This document shows positions 1 to 4,766 of a DNA stretch of 7,180 nucleotides, piece after piece (within the stretch, counting starts at the first letter, position 1; each line of letters opens with the position of its first letter). The stretch is from positions 1 through 7,180 of the forward strand of contig DGNT01000114.1 of assembly GCA_002389055.1 (NCBI GenBank), written 5' to 3'. Position numbers and translations under genes: made by a program. Under the pieces are notes generated by a model, which saw nothing but the letters and a program-made list of their open reading frames with translations, did no database searches and was not told where the DNA came from. Origin of the DNA: Alcanivorax sp. UBA4485 (GTDB lineage: Bacteria; Pseudomonadota; Gammaproteobacteria; Pseudomonadales; Alcanivoracaceae).

Positions 1-178
1 CGATCACCACGAACAGGCGCGGGTCCTTGCGGTCAAGGATGTCACGGATCTGCTGACGGCCCTGGAACACGGTTTCCGCGGCGGCTTCGCTGAGCGGCAG
101 CTTTTCCTTCAGGGCCCGGGGGGTGATCAGCACCTCCTGGGATTCGATGTTGAGATCGTCTAATTGCTTCTGGCTCAT
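1..178 (-). CDS. Class I DAHP synthase (3-deoxy-7-phosphoheptulonate synthase), N-terminal part only
   Basis: This is the first 59 codons of a minus-strand gene that leaves the window at its left edge. The translation begins MSQKQLDDLNIESQEVLITP and ends in RKDPRLFVVI. That final stretch matches the AroF/AroG/AroH family just before its conserved GPCSIHD motif, which would fall outside the window. Known role of the family: condensation of phosphoenolpyruvate with erythrose 4-phosphate, the first step of the shikimate pathway to aromatic amino acids, in the cytoplasm. The 'NIESQEVLITPRALKEKLPLS' region resembles tyrosine-sensitive (AroF) and Pseudomonas-type enzymes more than AroG, but the isozyme cannot be fixed from this fragment, so no symbol is given. 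The ATG at 176-178 is the first possible start after an in-frame TAA upstream. Its ribosome binding site is poor. The sirtuin gene ends 73 bases upstream on the same strand, so read-through is possible. Confidence 0.88.
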   Translation of the reverse strand, partial: MSQKQLDDLNIESQEVLITPRALKEKLPLSEAAAETVFQGRQQIRDILDRKDPRLFVVI

Positions 179-251
179 GAGTCTGGCTATGCCTGTTATT
201 TCGGTGTCGACGGTTTTTGGCAGTCTAGCCGAATCCGTGGCAGGAATCAGC

Positions 252-980
252 CTATTGCCGGGATAGAGTGGCTCTGGTGTCGGTGAGCAGCTCGCGGACA
301 TAACCGGGCACCAGCTCGGTGGCGCGCCCGTGCCGATGTTCGTGGAAGGCGGTCCGTTGCTCGGAGGGCTCCAGGTTGAGCTCGGTGGTGTGCGCGCCGC
401 TGGCCCGGGCTTCCGCCACGAAACCGGCGGCGGGGTAGACGTTGCCGCTGGTGCCGATGCTGATGAAGTGCTCGCAGCCGGCCAGGGTGGCGTAGATGCG
501 CTCCATTTCCAGGGGCATTTCACCGAACCACACCACGTGGGGACGCAGGCAGCCGGCGGCGCCGCACACGGTGCAGGTCAGGGCCGGGTCCAGATCGCGG
601 TCGGCGGGGACCAGGGTGTCGGTGCTCTGGCAGCGCGCCTTGAGCAGCTCGCCATGCATATGGATGACGTTCTGGCTGCCGGCCCGTTCGTGCAGGTCGT
701 CCACGTTCTGGGTCACCACCAGCACCTGGCCGGGCAGGCCCTGTTCCAGCTCGGCCAGGGCCCGGTGGGCGGCGTTGGGCTGGATCGCCGGATCGCGCAA
801 TTGTTCACGGCGCCGGTTGTAGAATCCCTGCACGCCGTGCGGGTCGCGCTGGAAGGCTTCCGGGGTGGCCACATCCTCGATACGGTGGTTTTCCCATAAC
901 CCGCCGGCGTCACGAAACGTATTGATACCGGATTCCGCCGAGATTCCGGCGCCGGTAAGTATTACAATCCTTTCCTGCAT
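252..980 (-). CDS. cobB: NAD-dependent protein deacylase, Sir2 family (CobB-type sirtuin)
   Basis: The 242-residue protein is a complete class III sirtuin that removes acyl groups from protein lysines, using NAD+ and releasing nicotinamide and O-acyl-ADP-ribose. Visible motifs are GAGISAESGI (residues 10-19) and TFRD (21-24) for NAD binding, TQNVDDLHERAG (90-101) with the catalytic-loop Asn92 and Asp94, and the catalytic His109 in HMHGE. C136-x2-C139, with Cys117 and Cys144 nearby, forms the presumed zinc or structural cysteine region. RPHVVWFGEMP (146-156) is the conserved substrate-side loop. Tyr54 and Arg57 (F-Y-N-R-R) form the YxxR signature that in SIRT5 and E. coli CobB allows desuccinylation as well as deacetylation. 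A GGAGG at 989-993, 8 bases before the ATG, supports this start. The gene is divergent from the hypothetical gene at 1023, with a 42-base gap, so both promoters must be compact or lie within the neighbouring gene. I infer a role in reversing acyl-CoA-driven protein acylation. Confidence 0.95.
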   Translation of the reverse strand: MQERIVILTGAGISAESGINTFRDAGGLWENHRIEDVATPEAFQRDPHGVQGFYNRRREQLRDPAIQPNAAHRALAELEQGLPGQVLVVTQNVDDLHERAGSQNVIHMHGELLKARCQSTDTLVPADRDLDPALTCTVCGAAGCLRPHVVWFGEMPLEMERIYATLAGCEHFISIGTSGNVYPAAGFVAEARASGAHTTELNLEPSEQRTAFHEHRHGRATELVPGYVRELLTDTRATLSRQ

Positions 981-1022
981 GGCTGCTGCCTCCGCCTGTC
1001 TTCTTCGTTACCGTGGAGTGTT

Positions 1023-1397
1023 ATGGATACCATCATCTCAAGGCAGGAAACACTGTCGTTGCCGGCCCGGGGACCTGTCAATTTGCTGCATTTTCATCAG
1101 GGTATGGTGCTGCTGATCGGCGCCGACGCGGTGGGTTTGTACCGTGACCGGCGCGCCGTGGAAGACCCGCTCGCCAATGGCCTGGTCGGCTATGAGCCGA
1201 TTCCCGAGGCGCTGCGCTGTGAGTTCGAAGAGCCGGACGGCTATGTGGTCGAGCAGGTGTCCGGCTTTATCGGTCTGCGTTCCGGCGCCGCCATGTTCAT
1301 CCGCCCGGATGGCGTGGCCCTGTACGCTAGCAGCCTGGACGCGCTGCACAACCGTGATTGCCAGTGGGTAATCCCGTTTCCACCCCTTAATTCCTAG
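1023..1397 (+). CDS. Hypothetical protein, 124 residues, family not recognised
   Basis: I do not recognise this protein. It begins MDTIISRQETLSLPARGPVN and shows no signal peptide, no membrane segment and no familiar motif. It looks like a small soluble domain with alternating hydrophobic strands: NLLHFHQGMVLLIGADAVGLY at residues 20-40, GFIGLRSGAAMFIRPDGVALY at 81-101. A proline-rich end (VIPFPPLNS) follows. Cysteines at about 66 and 113 are not arranged as a metal site. The ATG at 1023 has a close GGAG at 1015-1018 (4-base spacing). A -10-like TACAAT at 963-968 inside the 5' end of cobB could belong to its promoter, but I see no good -35. It lies 30 bases upstream of the GNAT-nitrilase gene on the same strand and is probably co-transcribed with it. 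The longer antisense frame over it has no recognisable content, and codon-position GC bias favours this frame. Confidence 0.72.
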   Translation: MDTIISRQETLSLPARGPVNLLHFHQGMVLLIGADAVGLYRDRRAVEDPLANGLVGYEPIPEALRCEFEEPDGYVVEQVSGFIGLRSGAAMFIRPDGVALYASSLDALHNRDCQWVIPFPPLNS

Positions 1398-1412
1398 GAA
1401 CCGGCGGTTCCT
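1396..1412. repeat. Perfect 17-base dyad over a stop codon, between two co-directional genes
   Basis: AGGAACCGGCGGTTCCT reads as two exact 8-base arms around one central G. It begins on the last two bases of the TAG stop of the hypothetical gene and ends 6 bases before the GGAG of the GNAT-nitrilase gene. As RNA it could fold as a 6-base-pair stem with a 5-base loop. No U-run follows, so it does not look like an intrinsic terminator. It could be an mRNA processing or translational-coupling element, or a protein-binding dyad. Function is unknown. Confidence 0.4.
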
Positions 1413-1427
1413 TGACTGGAGAGATCC

Positions 1428-2969
1428 ATGGCTGAAGAAAGCACTCGCCTTCGTCTGCGGCAACTGACCCTGGAAGACTACCCGGCGCTGGCCCGGTTGA
1501 TGGATCAGGTGTACCACGACATCGGCGGTGCCTGGCCCGAGGAAACCATCGCCACCCTGATCCGGTTGTTCCCGGAAGGGCAGTTGGTGATCGAGGACAA
1601 CGGCACGCTCATCGCCACGGCGCTGACGGTGAAGGTGAGCTACGACCGGTTCTCCAACCCGCACCGCTACGAAGACCTGATCACCGACGACAAGGTGCGC
1701 TCGCACAGCCGCAAGGGCGATGCGCTGTACGGCCTGGATGTGTTCGTCGATCCCGAGTACCGGGGTTACCGCCTGGGCCGGCGGCTCTACGAGGCGCGCA
1801 AGGATCTGTGCCGGGAAGAAAACCTGCGTGCCATTCTCGCCGGCGGCCGGTTGCCCGGTTACACCCACTACGCGGACAAAATGACGGTGACCGAGTACAT
1901 CGCCGAGGTGGAAGCCCGCACCATTTACGATCCGATTCTCACCTTCCAGCTTTCCAACGGCTTCGACGTCAAACGCCTGCTGGTCAAATATTTGCCCGAG
2001 GACGAAAGTTCCCGGGGCTACGCCACCCTGCTGGAATGGGACAACATCCTCTATCAGCCGGAAGACGATGGCGACTGGCCGCGCCGTTCGGTGGTACGCC
2101 TGGGCGTGGTGCAGCGGCGCATGCGCAGTGCGCGCTCGGTGGAAGACCTGCTCAGCCAGGTGGAGTTCTTTATTGATTCGCTGTCCGACTACCGGGCGGA
2201 TTTCGCCGTGCTGCCGGAATTCTTCAGCGCCCCACTGATGGGGCTCAAGACCGACCTGAACTCAGTGGAAGCGGTGCGCTACCTGGCCAGCTTTACCGAG
2301 GAAATCCGCGACGCCATGGCGGACATGGCGGTGAGCTACAACATCAACATCATCGGTGGCTCCATGCCGCTGGAAGAGGACGGGCGCATTTACAACGTCG
2401 CCTACCTGATGCGCCGCGACGGCTCGGTGGAGCAGCAGAAGAAAATTCACATCACCCCCCACGAACGCAAGGACTGGGCGATCCAGGGCGGTGACGGCCT
2501 GCGTATTTTCGATACCGACGCGGGCCGCATCGGCATTCTGATCTGCTACGACGTGGAATTTCCGGAGCTGGGCCGGCTGCTGGCCGAGCAGGGCATGGAG
2601 ATTCTGTTCGTGCCGTTCTGGACCGACACCAAGAACGGTTATTTGCGGGTGCGTCATTGCGCCCAGGCGCGGGCCATCGAGAACGAATGCTACGTGGCGA
2701 TTTCCGGCAGCGTCGGCAATCTGCCGCGCGTGGATAACGTGGACATTCAGTACGCTCAGTCCGCGGTATTTTCACCCAGCGACTTCTACTTCCCCCACGA
2801 CGGCACCATCAGCGAATCGGTGCCCAACACCGAGATGCTGCTGTTCGCCGACATTGATCTGGAAAAGCTCAAGCTCCTGCACAGTGAAGGCTCGGTCACC
2901 AATATCCGCGACCGCCGCAAGGATCTGTACAGCCTGGTCTGGAAAGGCAAGGAAGAGCTCGACCCCTGA
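1428..2969 (+). CDS. Bifunctional GNAT N-acetyltransferase / carbon-nitrogen hydrolase (nitrilase superfamily) fusion protein
   Basis: The 513-residue protein joins two enzyme domains. Residues about 7-160 form a GNAT (RimI-like) acetyltransferase domain: the cofactor loop is YRGYRLGRRLYEARK at 111-125, where the usual central glycine of R-G-x-G-x-G is Arg115. Residues about 223-500 form a carbon-nitrogen hydrolase with the full Glu-Lys-Cys triad: Glu264 in VLPEFFSAP, Lys339 in QKKIHITPHE, Cys373 in GILICYDVEFPE. Fusions of this kind form the RimI-associated branch of the nitrilase superfamily, whose substrates are, as far as I know, not established. An amidase or amide-forming activity linked to acyl transfer is plausible but not shown. 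There is no signal peptide, so it should be cytoplasmic. The ATG at 1428 has a GGAG at 1418-1421 with 6-base spacing. The hypothetical gene ends 30 bases upstream and a glutaredoxin-like gene begins 105 bases downstream. Domain calls are firm; the reaction is unknown. Confidence 0.93.
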   Translation: MAEESTRLRLRQLTLEDYPALARLMDQVYHDIGGAWPEETIATLIRLFPEGQLVIEDNGTLIATALTVKVSYDRFSNPHRYEDLITDDKVRSHSRKGDALYGLDVFVDPEYRGYRLGRRLYEARKDLCREENLRAILAGGRLPGYTHYADKMTVTEYIAEVEARTIYDPILTFQLSNGFDVKRLLVKYLPEDESSRGYATLLEWDNILYQPEDDGDWPRRSVVRLGVVQRRMRSARSVEDLLSQVEFFIDSLSDYRADFAVLPEFFSAPLMGLKTDLNSVEAVRYLASFTEEIRDAMADMAVSYNINIIGGSMPLEEDGRIYNVAYLMRRDGSVEQQKKIHITPHERKDWAIQGGDGLRIFDTDAGRIGILICYDVEFPELGRLLAEQGMEILFVPFWTDTKNGYLRVRHCAQARAIENECYVAISGSVGNLPRVDNVDIQYAQSAVFSPSDFYFPHDGTISESVPNTEMLLFADIDLEKLKLLHSEGSVTNIRDRRKDLYSLVWKGKEELDP

Positions 2970-3074
2970 GGCGGACCGCTTGAAGTGTCGCACCCCGCGC
3001 TTTTAGTGTGGGCACGACGGAACGGTTTGGGGAGCCGTTTCGTGTGTCGTTCACCAAGAAAAACAGGGGGAAGG

Positions 3075-3455
3075 GTGCGAAATATTGCCGGCTTTCTGGT
3101 TTTGGTGGGGCTGCTGGTGATGCTGCGGCAATGGTCCGGCGGTGACACAGGGGGCAGCGATCGTGTGGCCGGGGCGACCACGCCGGCGAAGAGTGGGCCT
3201 TACGTGACGGTCTACGGGCGTGACAGTTGCGGCTACACGCAAAGCCTGCTTTCCGAGCTTTCCGACAACGGTTTAAAGCATGAGTACCGCATCGTCGATG
3301 AACCCGCGGTGGCGTCTCGCCTGCACGAGCGTATGCGGGCCGCCGGCCTGTCCACGCGGCGCTATCGGTTGCCGGTGGTGGACGTGAATGGACGCTTCTA
3401 TCTGCGGCCCGGCTCGGACACCGTTCAGAACGCCTACAACGACGCCTTTCAATAG
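3075..3455 (+). CDS. Membrane-anchored glutaredoxin-like protein (monothiol CGYT)
   Basis: Starting from GTG at 3075 the protein has 126 residues. It opens with a positively charged tip and one hydrophobic segment (residues about 3-17, IAGFLVLVGLLVML), which should act as a signal anchor placing the rest in the periplasm. A Gly/Ser/Thr-rich linker (21-41) leads to a thioredoxin-fold domain: strand YVTVYG (43-48), active site C52-G-Y-T55, and the expected cis-proline at Pro100 in YRLPVVDVNG. The active site has one cysteine (CxxT), so it resembles monothiol glutaredoxins rather than CxxC dithiol reductases. I infer a thiol-disulfide or glutathione-related role; no partner is evident. The GTG at 3075 was chosen because AGGGGG (3065-3070) precedes it and the hydrophobic segment follows at once. 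The frame stays open back to a GTG at 2985, but that start has only a GAGG 13 bases away and would put 30 charged residues before the membrane segment. The gene ends 13 bases from the convergent LysR gene with no terminator between. Confidence 0.78.
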   Translation: MRNIAGFLVLVGLLVMLRQWSGGDTGGSDRVAGATTPAKSGPYVTVYGRDSCGYTQSLLSELSDNGLKHEYRIVDEPAVASRLHERMRAAGLSTRRYRLPVVDVNGRFYLRPGSDTVQNAYNDAFQ

Positions 3456-3468
3456 ACGTTCCAGCCGC

Positions 3469-4368
3469 TCAGCGCCGCTCGCGGAAGGTTTCCACCACCT
3501 GTTCCGCCAGGGCTTCGGCGGCCGGGCCGGAGCCGTCGCGGCGCACCAGCGCGATCTGGTAATCGCCCAGGGCGGGCAGGCCGTTTTCCGGGCCGAGCAC
3601 CCGCAGCGGCGGCTGCACCAGGCTGGCGGGGAAGGGCGCCACCGCCAGGTCGGCCAGCATGGCCGCTTCCTGGCCGGCGCAGTGCTCGCTGTTGTAAGCC
3701 ACCCGGTAACTGATTTCCGCCTTATCCAGCGCGCCCAGCGCCATTTCCCGCCAGGCACAGCCGTGGTTGGCCAGCGACAGCGGCAGCGGCGAACGTTGCA
3801 CCGCCACGCCGCCGTCGCGACCGGCCCAGACCAGCGGCTCGGTGTGCACCACCTCGCCGCGCTTGGCGCTGAGATCGCTGTGCCCCAGCGTCACCAGCGC
3901 CAGGTCCAGTTCGCCGTTGTCGAGCCGTTTCAGCAGGTCGATGCTGCGCCCGGCGTTCACGTTTACCTGTACCGCCGGGTGTGAGCGGGCGAAGCGGGTC
4001 AGCACCTGGGGCAGCACCCGGGTGCCCACATCGTCCGGCGTGCCCAGGCGCACGCTGCCTTCCAGGGACGGCGCCAGAAACCGGCCCACCGCTTCCTCGT
4101 TGAGCTTGAGCAGCCGCCGCCCGTAACCGAGCAGCACTTCCCCCTCCGGCGTCAGGGACACCCGGCGCGCCTCGCGCACGAACAGGCTTTGGCCCAGGGT
4201 TTCCTCCAGGCGTTTGATCTGCATGCTCAACGCGGATGGGGTGCGGAACACCTGATGGGCGGCGCGAGTGAAGCTGCCGTTTTCGGCGATGGCCACGAAG
4301 GTGCGCAGCGTTTCCGTATCCAGAAGGGGCAGCGAAGCGTTCTCCGGCCGGGCCTTGGTGGCGGTCAT
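3469..4368 (-). CDS. LysR-family transcriptional regulator (LrhA/HexA-like)
   Basis: The 299-residue protein has the standard LysR layout. A winged helix-turn-helix spans residues about 17-76 (LLDTETLRTFVAIAENGSFT, then AAHQVFRTPSALSMQIKRLE and LTPEGEVLLGYGRRLL). A two-lobed effector-binding domain follows from about 103, with EGSVRLGTPDDVGTRVLP at its start and HPAVQVNVNAGRS. The wording 'VRLGTPDDV', 'REMALGALDKAEISYRVAYNSEHC' and 'GLPALGDYQIALVRRD' is that of the LrhA/PecT/HexA subgroup, known in enterobacteria as regulators of motility and extracellular enzymes. The target here is not known. A 17-residue tail precedes the helix-turn-helix. The ATG at 4366-4368 is preceded by a modest AGAGAG at 4375-4380 (6-base spacing). 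A perfect dyad with LysR-box geometry lies 15 bases upstream of the start, which points to autoregulation. The divergent small basic gene is the natural candidate target. Confidence 0.95.
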   Translation of the reverse strand: MTATKARPENASLPLLDTETLRTFVAIAENGSFTRAAHQVFRTPSALSMQIKRLEETLGQSLFVREARRVSLTPEGEVLLGYGRRLLKLNEEAVGRFLAPSLEGSVRLGTPDDVGTRVLPQVLTRFARSHPAVQVNVNAGRSIDLLKRLDNGELDLALVTLGHSDLSAKRGEVVHTEPLVWAGRDGGVAVQRSPLPLSLANHGCAWREMALGALDKAEISYRVAYNSEHCAGQEAAMLADLAVAPFPASLVQPPLRVLGPENGLPALGDYQIALVRRDGSGPAAEALAEQVVETFRERR

Positions 4369-4383
4369 GACGGACTCTCTTTG

Positions 4384-4402
4384 CGTTCAAAATTATTGAA
4401 CG
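4384..4402. promoter_or_regulatory. Candidate LysR operator (T-N11-A dyad)
   Basis: CGTTCAA-AATTA-TTGAACG is a perfect inverted repeat with 7-base arms and a 5-base spacer. T4387 and A4399 give the T-N11-A pattern typical of LysR-type regulator boxes. It lies between the regulator gene and its divergent neighbour, much closer to the regulator start. That it is bound by this LysR protein is inferred from position and geometry. Confidence 0.6.
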
Positions 4403-4413
4403 GACAATGTAAT
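4386..4413 (+). promoter_or_regulatory. Possible sigma-70 promoter for the small basic gene
   Basis: TTCAAA (4386-4391, four of six matches) and TGTAAT (4408-4413, five of six) are separated by 16 bases. The -35 would lie within the LysR-type dyad, and transcription would start near 4420, giving a leader of about 85 bases. The sequence ACAATGT also occurs twice here (4404-4410 and 4431-4437), 27 bases apart. Weak support. Confidence 0.28.
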
Positions 4414-4434
4414 TCTTTTCGTTGGAGTTAACAA
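4406..4434 (-). promoter_or_regulatory. Possible sigma-70 promoter for the LysR gene
   Basis: On the minus strand TTGTTA (plus coordinates 4429-4434) and TACATT (4406-4411) are 17 bases apart; each matches the sigma-70 consensus at four of six positions. Transcription would begin near 4399, inside the dyad at 4384-4402, so occupancy of the dyad would block it. This fits the negative autoregulation common in the family, but the boxes are weak and this is a guess by eye. Confidence 0.3.
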
Positions 4435-4504
4435 TGTGAAGCCTGCATGCTTTCTCTCATAGGCCGGGGCGGTGCCCGGTCGGCGACCGATCAAGGAGAC
4501 CGTC

Positions 4505-4699
4505 ATGAAGGAGAGAGCAATGAAACAGAAGCAACGCATCCAACGTCATTATCCGGACCCGGACCTGTACATGCCGGCGATGCCGCCTTTGGGTCTGATC
4601 AACGCCTTTGAGCGTCGCGTCCAGAAGTGGTGGCGCCAGCGGGTGGAGCGCCGCCAGGCGGCCGCGCTGCGCCGCTCGCGCCCCAGCGGCCAGCATTAA
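4505..4699 (+). CDS. Small very basic protein, 64 residues, divergent from the LysR gene
   Basis: The protein begins MKERAMKQKQRIQRHYPDPD and ends in an arginine-rich helix-prone stretch (LINAFERRVQKWWRQRVERR, then QAAALRRSRP). Counting gives 16 Lys/Arg against 5 Asp/Glu. It has no membrane segment or signal peptide. The tail is reminiscent of the arginine-rich first part of DUF1127 proteins, which often sit beside LysR genes of this type, but the DUF1127 'LSDRELxDIGL' part is missing, so I do not assign it. The ATG at 4505 has AAGGAG at 4493-4498 with 6-base spacing. A second in-frame ATG at 4520 has its own AAGGAG at 4508-4513, also with 6-base spacing, so a 59-residue form is equally likely. 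A farther GTG at 4472 has no ribosome binding site. A strong terminator follows 17 bases after the stop. A nucleic-acid-binding or regulatory role is possible but only guessed. Confidence 0.68.
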   Translation: MKERAMKQKQRIQRHYPDPDLYMPAMPPLGLINAFERRVQKWWRQRVERRQAAALRRSRPSGQH

Positions 4700-4716
4700 A
4701 CCGCCCCACAACCCAC

Positions 4717-4744
4717 AAAAAAGGCGCCGTTAAGGCGCCTTTTT
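4717..4744. terminator. Bidirectional Rho-independent terminator
   Basis: A-run (4717-4722), GGCGCC (4723-4728), loop GTTAA, GGCGCC (4734-4739), T-run (4740-4744). With the A/T flanks the stem is 11 base pairs. It has a U-run in both directions, so it ends the small basic gene on the plus strand and, 22 bases past its stop, the ETF-QO gene on the minus strand. Confidence 0.92.
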
Positions 4745-4766
4745 CGTTGCGGTTGAACCGGCCGGA

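Noticed and set aside
330..899. Plus-strand open frame of 189 residues opposite cobB
   Set aside because: It is antisense to a well-supported sirtuin, is Gly/Ala/Val/His-rich, and has no motif.
1038..1868. Minus-strand open frame of 276 residues opposite the hypothetical and GNAT-nitrilase genes
   Set aside because: It spans two plus-strand genes and their gap, has no recognisable domain, and its composition is that of an antisense shadow. It does make the 124-residue gene slightly less certain.
3021..3039. AACGG...CCGTT inverted repeat between the GNAT-nitrilase and glutaredoxin-like genes, considered as a terminator
   Set aside because: Only five base pairs with a nine-base loop and an interrupted T-rich tail; too weak to call.
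3388..4390. Open frames of 198 residues (plus) and 222 residues (minus, alternate frame) over the LysR gene
   Set aside because: Low-complexity translations in shadow frames; the LysR protein accounts for the sequence.
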